The translations under genes were made by a program, and so were the position numbers. 64,000 nucleotides of DNA from Flavobacterium sp. KJJ (GTDB lineage Bacteria > Bacteroidota > Bacteroidia > Flavobacteriales > Flavobacteriaceae), in assembly GCF_000708595.2 (NCBI RefSeq), contig NZ_JARP01000001.1:434001-498000 (forward strand), in the 5' to 3' direction. The notes beneath the pieces were generated by a model. The model had not been told where the DNA came from. It saw only the letters and a list, made by a program, of their open reading frames with translations, and searched no databases. Shown piece after piece: positions 9,200 through 18,056 of the stretch (the first letter of the stretch is position 1; each line of letters begins with the position of its first letter).

Positions 9200-9865
9200 T
9201 TAATTGCTAATCTGTCCGTCTACCATAATTAATTTTCGATCTGCCATATTGGCTAATTCTTCATTGTGTGTTACGATTACAAATGTTTGTCCGAATTCAT
9301 CACGAAGCTGAAAAAATAATTGGTGCAAATTTTCAGCAGAATGAGTGTCTAAATTTCCAGACGGTTCATCGGCAAAAATAACATCTGGTTTATTGATTAG
9401 AGCTCTCGCAACAGCTACACGTTGCTGTTCGCCTCCTGAAAGTTCGTTTGGTTTGTGATTTATGCGATGCGATAATCCTAAATATGTCAGCAGTTTTTTA
9501 GCTTCATCTTCTGTTTCAGATGGCTTCTTACCTGCAATATAAGCAGGAATACAAACATTTTCTAAAGCTGTAAACTCAGGCAAAAGCTGATGAAACTGAA
9601 AAATAAAGCCTAAATTCATATTTCTGAATTTTGACAAAGCTTTGTCATTAAGGCCTAAAATATTTTCTCCATTTATAGTTAATGAAGTTTCAGTATTTGA
9701 TTTTGATGGTTTGTCAAGCGTTCCTAAAATATGCAGTAAAGTGGTTTTTCCAGCTCCAGAAGCCCCTACAATCGAAACAATTTCTCCTTTTTTAATGTGC
9801 AGGTCAACTCCTTTTAAAACTTCAAGCTGGTCGTAGAATTTGTGTATATTTTTTGCGTGTATCAT
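9200..9865 (-). CDS. lolD: ABC transporter ATP-binding protein, LolD type
   Basis: A 221-residue ATPase subunit of the LolCDE/MacB-type group that powers release or export of lipoproteins at the inner membrane. Walker A is GASGAGKTT, the Q loop lies in [18 protein letters not shown], the signature is LSGGEQQR, Walker B is [12 protein letters not shown], and the H loop is [17 protein letters not shown] is typical of LolD. The permease partners are not in this window, which is common for Bacteroidota. It could alternatively serve another MacB-like permease. Confidence 0.85.
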   Translation of the reverse strand: MIHAKNIHKFYDQLEVLKGVDLHIKKGEIVSIVGASGAGKTTLLHILGTLDKPSKSNTETSLTINGENILGLNDKALSKFRNMNLGFIFQFHQLLPEFTALENVCIPAYIAGKKPSETEDEAKKLLTYLGLSHRINHKPNELSGGEQQRVAVARALINKPDVIFADEPSGNLDTHSAENLHQLFFQLRDEFGQTFVIVTHNEELANMADRKLIMVDGQISN

Positions 9866-10158
9866 TTTTTGAAACTGTTTCTACAAAGAAACAAAGATTC
9901 TGCCGATATAAAAATTCGTTCTAACAGAAATTTATGAAAGTATTTAGCGGTAAGAGCTAAAGAAAACCTACGTGTCAATTTTCTTCAAATAATTGTATTT
10001 TAATAATGGAATGACTTTTGAGTAATAAGTTTTGCAAATATCAAGTTTCTAGAAAAATAATCACTTAGAAACGTGGTAATTAAGAAATAAATTTGAAAAA
10101 ATAAATAAGCTGATTAAAAGTAAAACTTTTAAATTAGAACAATCTAAATTCAATTAAA
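9866..10158. other. Intergenic region between divergent genes
   Basis: About 290 bp of AT-rich DNA between lolD and a small membrane-protein gene. I see no ORF, tRNA or strong hairpin and no exact TAnnTTTG box at a convincing spacing, so the promoters are not resolved. Confidence 0.4.
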
Positions 10159-10458
10159 ATGCAGGAAGTTAAAGTAATAAGAGAAGACGATAGAACTAGA
10201 AAACTACTATTAGGTTTGCTTTTGGATGGAATCGGAATGATTTCGTTCAGTATTCCGTTAATTGGAGAATTCTCAGATGTCATTTGGGCACCAATTGCCG
10301 CATTTATCATGACAAGAATGTACAAAGGCAGAGTAGGGAAAGTGGCTAGTATTTTGACATTTGTTGAGGAAATAATTCCATTTACAGATGTTATTCCTTC
10401 ATTTACACTTACGTGGATTTACACTTACTATTTTCAAAAACAGGATAAGGAAATTTAG
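10159..10458 (+). CDS. Small membrane protein of unknown function
   Basis: A 99-residue protein with a basic N terminus, then two or three hydrophobic segments (~15-35, 40-55 and 70-90), one containing GMISFSIPLIGEFSDVIWAP. It is probably an inner-membrane protein. No recognised domain. Its stop overlaps by 4 bp the stop of the convergent gene on the opposite strand. Confidence 0.65.
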   Translation: MQEVKVIREDDRTRKLLLGLLLDGIGMISFSIPLIGEFSDVIWAPIAAFIMTRMYKGRVGKVASILTFVEEIIPFTDVIPSFTLTWIYTYYFQKQDKEI

Positions 10459-10757
10459 TCTTTAAAAAGAAAACCTAACCCCATTTTTTTTAGCATTTTC
10501 TTTTCAAAATTCCAAAAAAAGCGGAATTGCCCAAAAATACTTCCAATTATAACTAATAAAACTTGATAGATAGGAAAAATAATCAATAAGCGGATTAAGG
10601 TAAACCAACCTCCAAAATCTTCCTTGCTGATACCCAGCCAAACGCAAAAAGGCTTAGACAGCCATGCAGATGCCGATCCGGTGATCGCAAAAACGATAAA
10701 GATAATAATGGCTTGTAAGTTTGAGGTAATTCCCCAGCGTTTCTTTAATCTGTTCAT
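10455..10757 (-). CDS. Small membrane protein, DUF6787-like
   Basis: A 100-residue protein with two transmembrane segments (~15-35 and 55-75). The conserved start NRLKKRWGITSN and the FWNFEKKM stretch after the second helix match a small family widespread in Flavobacteriia, which I recall as DUF6787 (family name from memory). Function unknown. The lipoprotein gene upstream on the same strand is 33 bp away, so the two are probably co-transcribed. Confidence 0.68.
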   Translation of the reverse strand: MNRLKKRWGITSNLQAIIIFIVFAITGSASAWLSKPFCVWLGISKEDFGGWFTLIRLLIIFPIYQVLLVIIGSIFGQFRFFWNFEKKMLKKMGLGFLFKD

Positions 10758-10790
10758 TCTTTATTTATAACAATTACAAATATAAGAACA

Positions 10791-11231
10791 TTATCGTATT
10801 GGTACATATCCGCCTAGCTTTTGTTTGTATGTATTTTGAAAATAAATCATATAATTGTAAATCAGGTAATTTACTTCATAACCGTAATGAATCTGAGGTT
10901 GATAATCAATACGCATTTCATACAAATTTGGATTATAACGCTGTGGCTGATTGACTCTGTTATTCCACTCGGTTACATACAGATAATTTTTGTTTTCAAG
11001 ATAAGACAATGAATAATAGTTTCTCGGCTGTGCCATAGATGCCAGCCAAGTGCTGAAACCGTTATCAATAATAATTACTTCATATTCTAAAGAGTCATTT
11101 GCAATTCTTACAGTATCATTTACATTTTTGTTTGCTTTACCCGCATTTGCCTCTGCTACAGTATTTTTTGATGCTGTAGAACAAGCAACTATCGTAAATA
11201 GAACTATTAATATGTAAATACAATTTTTCAT
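10791..11231 (-). CDS. Putative lipoprotein, DUF6146-like
   Basis: A 146-residue predicted lipoprotein: signal peptide with lipobox VACS (Cys17), a low-complexity Ala/Asn linker, then a compact domain rich in Tyr and Trp (DNGFSTWLASMAQPRNYYS and several NY pairs). The tyrosine-rich C terminus resembles a small Flavobacteriia family I recall as DUF6146. Function unknown; expected to face the periplasm or outer membrane. Transcribed with the small membrane protein gene downstream. Confidence 0.72.
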   Translation of the reverse strand: MKNCIYILIVLFTIVACSTASKNTVAEANAGKANKNVNDTVRIANDSLEYEVIIIDNGFSTWLASMAQPRNYYSLSYLENKNYLYVTEWNNRVNQPQRYNPNLYEMRIDYQPQIHYGYEVNYLIYNYMIYFQNTYKQKLGGYVPIR

Positions 11232-11301
11232 AATAATGATTATTAGATCTAAATTTACAAATAAATCAGGAAAGAGTTTTATTATTTAACAGTTTATAGT
11301 C

Positions 11302-11360
11302 AGGTTCAAAGCGACAAAGGTTCAAAGTGACAAGATTTTAACCTTTGTTCCTTTGAACCT
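11302..11360. repeat. Intergenic hairpin repeat
   Basis: A 21-bp inverted repeat with two mismatched positions (11302-11322 with 11340-11360) is built of the word GGTTCAAAG/CTTTGAACC. A related word recurs around 63390-63420. It may end transcription of the DUF937 gene on the minus strand, though it lacks a clear U tract. Confidence 0.55.
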
Positions 11361-11383
11361 GTAATCCTTTATAACTTTAAAAG

Positions 11384-11947
11384 TTATTTACTTCCAAACA
11401 ATCTCCCAATAAATCCTGAGATGCCACCTTTGGTTTTGGCAACTACTAGAACATCAGCAACATCAACTTTTCCGTCGGCGTTTTGGTCTAGGCCAAACTG
11501 CATTCCGTATTTGGAGATTGTATCCATTATACTTGACGCTTGGCCACTGTTTCCTGAAATTGAATTGATGATATCAGAAATTTGAAAGCTGTTGTCGTTA
11601 GGATCTTTAGCTTTGTTTATTAAAGAATTCAAAACCTGTGGAATCATGCTTGAAGCTACACCCGCAGAGTCAGCGCTGCTTAATCCGAATTTTTCACCTA
11701 GGCTTCCGGTTAACTGTTGTGTTATTTGCTGTACCACGGGATTTGAACTGTCTAATTTAGAAGTTCCGTTAAATAAGCCTGCTAGTTGTTCAACTCCTCC
11801 TTCTGAAGCAATTTTTTGTAATCCTGCAAAAATAGAATTGCTGGTCTCGCTTATTACGGCTTCATTATGTTCATTTGGGACAGCAGTATTTTTAACAACG
11901 GCATCGCCTCCGTATTGCTGTACTAATTGGGTCAATTGTTCAAACAT
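11384..11947 (-). CDS. DUF937 domain protein with EF-hand-like loop
   Basis: 187 residues. The N-terminal two thirds match DUF937-type small-residue-rich helical proteins (MFEQLTQLVQQYGGDAV..., repeated NPVVQQI and PQVLNSLIN blocks). Near residue 158 there is a calcium-binding-like loop D-Q-N-A-D-G-K-V-D-V-A-D that satisfies the EF-hand spacing. It ends with a glycine-rich IGRLFGSK tail. No signal peptide. Function unknown. Monocistronic by spacing. Confidence 0.78.
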   Translation of the reverse strand: MFEQLTQLVQQYGGDAVVKNTAVPNEHNEAVISETSNSIFAGLQKIASEGGVEQLAGLFNGTSKLDSSNPVVQQITQQLTGSLGEKFGLSSADSAGVASSMIPQVLNSLINKAKDPNDNSFQISDIINSISGNSGQASSIMDTISKYGMQFGLDQNADGKVDVADVLVVAKTKGGISGFIGRLFGSK

Positions 11948-12049
11948 GATATTTAGATTTAGATTAGACGATAAAATTAATCGAAAAAGAAAGGGATTTA
12001 CTACAAATAAGCAGTAAATCCCTCTAAAGTTAATCTATTTTTTGATTAC

Positions 12050-13000
12050 TTAGCTCAACAAAGAAATAATTTGTGATGCTAGTTCTGTGCCAATTCTGTC
12101 TTGCGCTTCTCCAGTTGCAGCTCCAATGTGTGGAGTCAAAGAAATTTTTGGATGCATTAAAATTGTCATTTCTGGTTTTGGCTCGCTTTCAAAAACGTCT
12201 AATCCAGCAAAAGCAACTTTTCCTGAATCTAAAGCTTTTAGTAAAGCAACTTCGTCAATTACGCCGCCACGTGCACAGTTTACGATTCCTACACCATCTT
12301 TCATGATTTCAAATTCTTTTTCACCAATAATATAACCATCTTGAGCCGGAACGTGCAATGTAATGAAATCAGCTTCTTTAAACAAAGATTCTAATGATTG
12401 AGAAACGATTGTAGTTGTAATTGATTGTCCGTCAAAAAATTCTACTTTAATGTCTACTTTTGGAATAAAACTATCTGCAGCAATAACTTTCATTCCTAAA
12501 CCAAGCGCCATTTTTGCAGTTGCCTGACCAATACGTCCAATACCAACAATACCAAGTGTTTTTCCTCTTAATTCAACACCATTTGCGTAAGCTTTTTTCA
12601 AACCATCAAAGTTTGAATCTCCTTCAAGAGGCATATTTCTGTTGGAATCATGCAAAAAACGAACACCAGAAAATAAGTGTCCAAATACCAATTCAGCAAC
12701 AGATTCTGATGATGAAGCAGGTGTATTAATTACATGAATCCCTTTGCTTTTAGCGTAATCAACGTCAATATTATCCATACCAACACCACCGCGTCCGATA
12801 ACTTTAAGACCTGGGCAAGCATCAATAATATCTTTACGAACTTTAGTTGCACTACGAACTAAAACTACGTCTACATTGTTTTCATTCACAAAATTAGCAA
12901 CTTGTTCTTGAGCTACTTTTGTAGTTATAACTTCAAATCCGCCTTTTTCTAAGGCTAGAATTCCACTTTTAGAAATTCCATCATTGGCTAATACTTTCAT
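12050..13000 (-). CDS. serA: D-3-phosphoglycerate dehydrogenase
   Basis: 316 residues. Catalyses NAD-dependent oxidation of 3-phosphoglycerate, the first step of serine synthesis. It has the Rossmann motif GIGRIGQA, the family block GRGGVGMDNIDVDYA, the catalytic Arg region NCARGGVIDE, and the His block LTPHIGAATGEAQDR. It is the short form without the C-terminal ACT domain, so serine feedback inhibition of the E. coli kind is not expected. serC lies immediately upstream on the same strand, which supports the assignment over a generic 2-hydroxyacid dehydrogenase. Confidence 0.92.
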   Translation of the reverse strand: MKVLANDGISKSGILALEKGGFEVITTKVAQEQVANFVNENNVDVVLVRSATKVRKDIIDACPGLKVIGRGGVGMDNIDVDYAKSKGIHVINTPASSSESVAELVFGHLFSGVRFLHDSNRNMPLEGDSNFDGLKKAYANGVELRGKTLGIVGIGRIGQATAKMALGLGMKVIAADSFIPKVDIKVEFFDGQSITTTIVSQSLESLFKEADFITLHVPAQDGYIIGEKEFEIMKDGVGIVNCARGGVIDEVALLKALDSGKVAFAGLDVFESEPKPEMTILMHPKISLTPHIGAATGEAQDRIGTELASQIISLLS

Positions 13001-13122
13001 TTTTTTTTTGATATTTAAAGATTGAAAAATTTCATAATTGAAATATTCAATCTGAATTGTTAGAATGAAAAAACAGAATGATTTAGATATAAAAAAATCT
13101 TTAAGTCATTCAATATTTCAAT

Positions 13123-14193
13123 TTAAATCTTTGTTTCCAATGCTTTCATTACATCAACTAAAACCTGAACACTTTCGATAGGCATAGCGTTGTAAATAGA
13201 AGCTCTGTAGCCACCTACTGAGCGGTGTCCTGGCAATCCTGAAATTCCTGCAGCTTTCCATAAAGCATCAAAAGTTTCTGTATGATCAGGGTTTTTTAAT
13301 AAGAAAGTAACATTCATTTTAGAACGGTCTTCAACAGCAGCAGCACCTTTAAATAATGGGTTTCTGTCGATTTCAGCATAAAGTAAATCTGCTTTTGCGT
13401 CGTTTAATTTTTCGACAGCAGCGATTCCGCCTTTTTCTTTAATCCATTGTAAAGTTAATAACGAAACGTAAACTGCAAAAACAGGTGGCGTATTGTACAT
13501 ACTTTCTGCTTTGATATGTTTAGCGTAGTCTAACATACTTGGAATTGTTCTTCCGTTTTTTTCTAAAATTTCTTCTTTAACCACTACCAGAGTAGTTCCT
13601 GCAGGACCCATATTTTTTTGAGCTCCGGCATAAATTAAATCAAATTTTGAGAAATCTAAATCACGTGAAAATATATCAGAACTCATATCGCAAACAACAG
13701 GAATGTTAGTTGCCGGGAATTCTTTCATTTGAGTTCCAAAAATGGTATTGTTGCTTGTACAGTGAAAATAATCAGCATCACTTGGTATTGTATATCCTTT
13801 TGGAATATGGTTGTAATTTTCTTCTTTTGAAGAAGCTACAACAACAGTTTCTCCAAAATACTTAGCTTCTTTTATTGCAGCAGTTGCCCAAGTTCCTGAA
13901 TCTAAATAAGCCGCTTTTCCGTTTTCTTTCATCAAGTTATAAGGAGCCATTAAGAATGCAGTACTTGCTCCGCCTTGTAAAAATAAGGCTTGATATCCTT
14001 TTCCTTGAAGTCCTAATAATTCTAAAGCAAGCGAACGAGCTTCATCCATAACAGCAACGAAATCTTTGCTTCGGTGCGAAATTTCAAGAATAGAAAGTCC
14101 TGAATCATTAAAATTTAAAATTGCTTTTGATGCCTTCTCAAAAACTTCCTGAGGTAAAATACTTGGTCCTGCGCTGTAGTTGTGTTTTTTCAT
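13123..14193 (-). CDS. serC: Phosphoserine aminotransferase
   Basis: 356 residues. Converts 3-phosphohydroxypyruvate and glutamate to phosphoserine and 2-oxoglutarate using PLP. The start at 14193 gives the conserved N terminus KKHNYSAGPSILP; an upstream ATG would add 15 extra residues. The PLP lysine lies in YAGAQKNMGPAG, and the C terminus carries GHRSVGGYRASIYNA, typical of SerC. It is followed by serA 122 bp downstream; the gap has inverted-repeat-rich AT sequence. Confidence 0.95.
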   Translation of the reverse strand: MKKHNYSAGPSILPQEVFEKASKAILNFNDSGLSILEISHRSKDFVAVMDEARSLALELLGLQGKGYQALFLQGGASTAFLMAPYNLMKENGKAAYLDSGTWATAAIKEAKYFGETVVVASSKEENYNHIPKGYTIPSDADYFHCTSNNTIFGTQMKEFPATNIPVVCDMSSDIFSRDLDFSKFDLIYAGAQKNMGPAGTTLVVVKEEILEKNGRTIPSMLDYAKHIKAESMYNTPPVFAVYVSLLTLQWIKEKGGIAAVEKLNDAKADLLYAEIDRNPLFKGAAAVEDRSKMNVTFLLKNPDHTETFDALWKAAGISGLPGHRSVGGYRASIYNAMPIESVQVLVDVMKALETKI

Positions 14194-14285
14194 GGTTGTT
14201 GTTAATAGTCGAAATTTTAAAGACGCAAATTTCGGCAATAGGAGCTGAAAAAGCGATAAATTATTCGAAATAATTAAACATATTT

Positions 14286-15359
14286 TTACTTTGTTGTTAA
14301 CAAAAACGTTATAGTATCTACGTTATCTGCATAATCCCACAATTGAGGATTTTGGGTTTGTCCGAAGGGAATGCTGTTATGAATTAAATCACCGCTCACA
14401 ATGCATTGAATTTGCTCAGAATCAGCTTCAAGACGCGCTTTTAAATCGTCTATATTCTCATAGAATTCGTAAAAAACACTCGAAATAGGCGAGGCATAGC
14501 TCGGATCTTCCTTTAAAGTCAAAAAGCCGTTATCTAATAATTTAAAATTGCTCATTAAAAATACAGCCTTGTTATAGTCATAATTGTTAGCGTATTTTTC
14601 GTAATGAATTACATCCTGATATTTAAAAATAGCTTGAAAAAATGTATCAAATGTGTAGCCTTTCGGAACAAAAAGTTTCGAAACATTGCGGCATCCTAAA
14701 CCGAAGTACCGAAAAATATCTTCGCCTAAAGCTTCTAATTGTTCGTGGGTTTCTTTTCCGTTTAAGACTGCTGCGGAATTTCTATTTTTTCGAATGATTG
14801 AAGGCTTATCTTTAAAATAATATTCAAAATATCGTGAAGTATTGTTGCTTCCAGTGGCAATAACCGTATCAAAGTTTTCCAGTTTTCCTTCCACGAAAGT
14901 GATCTTATCATTTAAATTTTCATCAACAGCAATTAAATATTTAGCTAAAAAAGGCAATAAATGCTGATCGTTAGAAGAAGTTTTAATTAATGCTTTATTT
15001 CCAGTAATTAAAACAGACAAAAAATCATGAAAACCTACAAGCGGAATATTGCCAGCTAAAATTAAGGCAACCGTTTTCTCTTTATTATCTGCTTGATTAA
15101 ATTCTGTGACATATTTAGAAAGCCATTTATCAATGTTTTCTTCTGTCAAGGCCTCTGCCCAAGAATTTATTGCAAAATAAACTTGTTCAGGTGTATACCA
15201 TCCGTTATGAGATTGAGATAAATGTATTAATTTTTCAAAATCATCAAAAAAGATTTCGTTGTATAAAACGGCAGATTTTTTTTCAGATTTCTCTTCAGAG
15301 AACTGACTTAAAAAATTTCCTAATTCAACAAAAACACTTTTTTTTGTTTCTAATGTCAT
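14286..15359 (-). CDS. Acyl-CoA reductase, LuxC family
   Basis: 357 residues of the LuxC/acyl-CoA reductase family, which reduces activated acyl groups to aldehydes with NADPH. Visible blocks are LILAGNIPLVGFHDFLSVL, a nucleotide-binding GNKALIKTSSNDQ, and the cysteine-containing FGLGCRNVSKLFVPKGY, the probable catalytic cysteine. This gene beside serC-serA and a ferredoxin is a common Flavobacteriia arrangement. The substrate is not known. A good minus-strand promoter lies just upstream. Confidence 0.85.
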   Translation of the reverse strand: MTLETKKSVFVELGNFLSQFSEEKSEKKSAVLYNEIFFDDFEKLIHLSQSHNGWYTPEQVYFAINSWAEALTEENIDKWLSKYVTEFNQADNKEKTVALILAGNIPLVGFHDFLSVLITGNKALIKTSSNDQHLLPFLAKYLIAVDENLNDKITFVEGKLENFDTVIATGSNNTSRYFEYYFKDKPSIIRKNRNSAAVLNGKETHEQLEALGEDIFRYFGLGCRNVSKLFVPKGYTFDTFFQAIFKYQDVIHYEKYANNYDYNKAVFLMSNFKLLDNGFLTLKEDPSYASPISSVFYEFYENIDDLKARLEADSEQIQCIVSGDLIHNSIPFGQTQNPQLWDYADNVDTITFLLTTK

Positions 15360-15363
15360 AATG

Positions 15364-15395
15364 TTTGCTTATGAATTGTTTTGATTGTAATTTTG
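15364..15395 (+). promoter_or_regulatory. Bacteroidota-type promoter for ferredoxin gene
   Basis: TTTG (15364-15367), 20 nt, then TAATTTTG (15388-15395), matching the Bacteroidota consensus TTTG/TAnnTTTG. The predicted transcript would begin near 15401 with a leader of about 115 nt. It interlocks with the opposing promoter listed next. Confidence 0.6.
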
Positions 15396-15397
15396 CA

Positions 15398-15429
15398 CAA
15401 AAATAAGCATAAATAAGTCGAAAGTCAAA
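15398..15429 (-). promoter_or_regulatory. Bacteroidota-type promoter for acyl-CoA reductase gene
   Basis: On the minus strand: TTTG (15429-15426), 20 nt, then TATTTTTG (15405-15398). The predicted start is near 15392, about 33 nt before the ATG at 15359. Confidence 0.6.
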
Positions 15430-15514
15430 AGTCATCAGGCCAAAAGCCGAAAATGTCTTTTTATATTTTTTTGACTTTATAACTTTAAGACTTTTAATTT
15501 TAAGACTAAGAAAA

Positions 15515-15868
15515 ATGGCAATAATTATAACTGACGAATGCATAAACTGTGGGGCTTGTGAACCAGAGTGCCCAAATACAGCAATTTATGAAGGCGCTGA
15601 TGATTGGAGATATAAAGATGGTACAAGTCTTAAAGGAAAAGTAATCTTACCAGATGGAACTGAAGTTGATGCAGATGATGCTCAAACCCCAATTTCTGAC
15701 GAAGTATATTATATTGTTCCAGGAAAATGTACGGAGTGTAAGGGTTTTCATGATGAACCGCAATGTGCTGCTGTATGTCCTGTTGATTGTTGTGTACCAG
15801 ACGATAATCATGTTGAAGACGAAGAAACCTTGTTGAACAGACAAGCGTTTTTGCATGGTGATGAATAA
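15515..15868 (+). CDS. 4Fe-4S dicluster ferredoxin
   Basis: A 117-residue ferredoxin with two cysteine sets: [13 protein letters not shown] at the N terminus and a second C-x2-C-x8-C-x3-C-P set around residues 70-86 (CTEC, then [10 protein letters not shown]). Between them lies an insertion of about 50 residues typical of Chlorobium/Bacteroidota-type 2[4Fe-4S] ferredoxins. It carries electrons in the cytoplasm; the partner is unknown. A terminator follows. Confidence 0.9.
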   Translation: MAIIITDECINCGACEPECPNTAIYEGADDWRYKDGTSLKGKVILPDGTEVDADDAQTPISDEVYYIVPGKCTECKGFHDEPQCAAVCPVDCCVPDDNHVEDEETLLNRQAFLHGDE

Positions 15869-15889
15869 AATTTAAAAGTAAAATATTGA

Positions 15890-15921
15890 AATCCTGAGTG
15901 TTAAGCTCAGGATTTTTTTTT
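15890..15921 (+). terminator. Rho-independent terminator after ferredoxin
   Basis: A perfect 9-bp stem (AATCCTGAG / CTCAGGATT) with a 7-nt loop, followed by a T tract. Confidence 0.88.
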
Positions 15922-16035
15922 AGCATTAATGCAGGTATAATTGGAGTTTTGTTTTTGATGATCAATGTTTTGGTGAACAAATGTTAATTTATAAAGAATA
16001 ATTTAATATATTAGTCGAAAATTTAATAATAGCAA

Positions 16036-17199
16036 ATGAGAACACTGTTAATTTTATTTGTCGTATTATTTAGCAACACTGTTTTTGGTCAAAATGAAAC
16101 ATATTCTATAATTGTAAAAGATATAGAAACACAATTGCCTATTGAAGATGCAATGGTTGTTGTTTTAAAAACCAAACAGATTTTAATGAGTAATAAAGAA
16201 GGTAAAGTAACTTTTGTTCTCAAAGGTGGCTCAAACATTGAGGTTTCTCAAACTGATTATGAGCCTCTAACACTTCGCTGGGCATCTTTAAAAGAAAATG
16301 ATTTTGTAGTTTATTTAAATAATAAGAACACAAAACTCGACGAAATTGTGGTATCCAAACAATCTCCACAAAAAATGCTTCAAAAAATAGTTTCTAATTC
16401 TAGACAAAAATTAGCGGCTTCTTATCGGTTAAAAGTATATGTGAGAGAGTTTTTTATGCTTGACAGCAAATATTCTTATTATAACGACGGATTAGTGAAT
16501 TTTCAGTTTACAGGTAATCAAAAAAAATCATCGACCACATTATTAGTAGAACAAAATAGATCTTATGGTTTGTTGGAAACAGATGTGAGTGCGGATTTAA
16601 TGGGGTATAATTTGAATAATATTATGGAAAATTATGCAAACCTAAATTATTTTGATCCTATTTTAGATTCAAAAGCCAAGAAAGAATATGAATTTAGCAC
16701 AAAGGGACATCCTACCAATCCAGAATATTATATAATGTCTATTTCGCCTCTAGACAAATCTAAAAAAGCGCTGGATACTTTTGAAATTATCTATGATCCG
16801 ATAAAAAAGTTAATTCTGGAATTCAGTATAACTATTACTCCTGGAAATCTTGCTCAAATTGAAGAACAAACAAAAATAGGTTCTAAAAATGTAACCAAAT
16901 CTGTTGTTAAGGTAAGTTATAGAGTTGATGGCGAAGACTATTATTTACTGACTTCAAACGAAGAGATTGCATATGATCTTATTTTAAAAGATAAAATTAA
17001 AAATATCCAGGTTCGGAATAATTTTATTACGACCAACTTCAACAGGCAAAATTTTACTTATAGAGAGAGTGATGTTTTTAAAGAAAAATCACTATTCAAT
17101 AAAAAGAATAAAGTATTGACCAACTATTGGGATATTTCTGGATTTACCGCCACCGAAGAAGAAAAAGGAATTATAAATGGGCTGGAATTTAAAATGTAA
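16036..17199 (+). CDS. Secreted protein with carboxypeptidase-regulatory-like domain
   Basis: 387 residues with a signal peptide ending at FGQ. Residues ~22-95 form a CarboxypepD_reg-like beta sandwich (IVKDIETQLPIEDAMVVV ... SNKEGKVTF). A linker carrying DEIVVSKQSPQKML precedes a long beta-rich region (SYRLKVYVREFF, then YDPIKKLILEFSI). This layout resembles the DUF5686/carboxypeptidase-like families of Bacteroidota outer-membrane proteins, but the C-terminal barrel is missing. Function unknown; expected at the periplasm or outer membrane. Confidence 0.72.
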   Translation: MRTLLILFVVLFSNTVFGQNETYSIIVKDIETQLPIEDAMVVVLKTKQILMSNKEGKVTFVLKGGSNIEVSQTDYEPLTLRWASLKENDFVVYLNNKNTKLDEIVVSKQSPQKMLQKIVSNSRQKLAASYRLKVYVREFFMLDSKYSYYNDGLVNFQFTGNQKKSSTTLLVEQNRSYGLLETDVSADLMGYNLNNIMENYANLNYFDPILDSKAKKEYEFSTKGHPTNPEYYIMSISPLDKSKKALDTFEIIYDPIKKLILEFSITITPGNLAQIEEQTKIGSKNVTKSVVKVSYRVDGEDYYLLTSNEEIAYDLILKDKIKNIQVRNNFITTNFNRQNFTYRESDVFKEKSLFNKKNKVLTNYWDISGFTATEEEKGIINGLEFKM

Positions 17200-17201
17200 T
17201 T

Positions 17202-17231
17202 AAAAAACCTGAGTTTAAACTCAGGTTTTTT
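17202..17231. terminator. Bidirectional terminator
   Basis: A palindrome AAAAACCTGAGTTT / AAACTCAGGTTTTT with A run on one side and T run on the other, between convergent genes. Confidence 0.88.
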
Positions 17232-17978
17232 TTAGGACTTTCTTTTTGCTACAATAACGTAAGTATCATAAGCATAGGTTTTTCGGTCTATAGTTTTTAG
17301 TATTTCGAAATTATTCAAATATAAAAAAAGCTGTATTTCATTGAGTGTAAAAACGCGTACAGTCGAAAAATCATTTTCAAGAATTTCTTTTTCTCCATTT
17401 GTAATAATATAATACTGTGCTGTCCATTCTAGCATAAAGTTCTCCAGTGAATTGTTGGTGTCCCAATGGCTTTCTCTTATATAATTGATATTCTCATAAA
17501 CTGCTTGATGAATAATTACGGGATTATCTTTTGTAAAAGGAATAAAGCGGTTTGCATCGATAAAATCAAAAATCAGCACACCATTTTCAGTCAGGTTTTT
17601 ATGCACGGAGTCAAAAGTTCTGTTGATGTCGTCATTTGTAATCAAATAACTGGTAGATCTCCCGGTAATTAAAATTGAATCTACAGAACTGCTCAATTTA
17701 AATTCACGCATATCGCCTTGAAGAAATGTACACTCTTTATTGCGTTCTCTCGCAATTGAAATCATATCTTCACTATAATCCAGACCTGTATAATTTTGTT
17801 TGTTTTCTTGGAATCTTTTGGCGAGGTTTCCTGTTCCGCTTCCTATTTCTAAAATTGAAACAGCATTGTTTTCTTGAACAAGTTTGTTGTAAAAAGTATA
17901 TTCTTCGTCATAATTTACAAATGTCTGATACATCGCATCGTAAATCTTTGCCATTTTGCCATCATATAAATTTGCCAT
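17232..17978 (-). CDS. Class I SAM-dependent methyltransferase
   Basis: 248 residues. Motif I is ILEIGSGTGNLAKRF, followed by a motif-II-like TGLDYSEDMISIAR and a post-motif LQGDMREF, the standard SAM-binding Rossmann fold. The C-terminal half carries LEWTAQYYI and FSTVRVFTLNEIQLFLYLNNFEI, which resemble small-molecule methyltransferases (UbiE/Tam-like). The substrate is unknown. No signal peptide. Confidence 0.85.
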   Translation of the reverse strand: MANLYDGKMAKIYDAMYQTFVNYDEEYTFYNKLVQENNAVSILEIGSGTGNLAKRFQENKQNYTGLDYSEDMISIARERNKECTFLQGDMREFKLSSSVDSILITGRSTSYLITNDDINRTFDSVHKNLTENGVLIFDFIDANRFIPFTKDNPVIIHQAVYENINYIRESHWDTNNSLENFMLEWTAQYYIITNGEKEILENDFSTVRVFTLNEIQLFLYLNNFEILKTIDRKTYAYDTYVIVAKRKS

Positions 17979-18004
17979 TGCCTTGATTTTTAATTATAAA
18001 AGTA

Positions 18005-18034
18005 AAAAAAAGACTGTCATATGACAGTCTTTTT
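18005..18034 (-). terminator. Terminator downstream of TonB receptor
   Basis: A perfect palindrome centred on GACTGTCATATGACAGTC with A/T runs at both ends, 23 bp after the stop of the receptor gene on the minus strand. Confidence 0.8.
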
Positions 18035-18056
18035 AAATATTTAATTGTGTTTTAGA

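Noticed and set aside
15630-15980. Minus-strand ORF of 116 codons over the ferredoxin gene
   Set aside because: It mirrors the acidic ferredoxin on the other strand, has no start context and overlaps the ferredoxin terminator.
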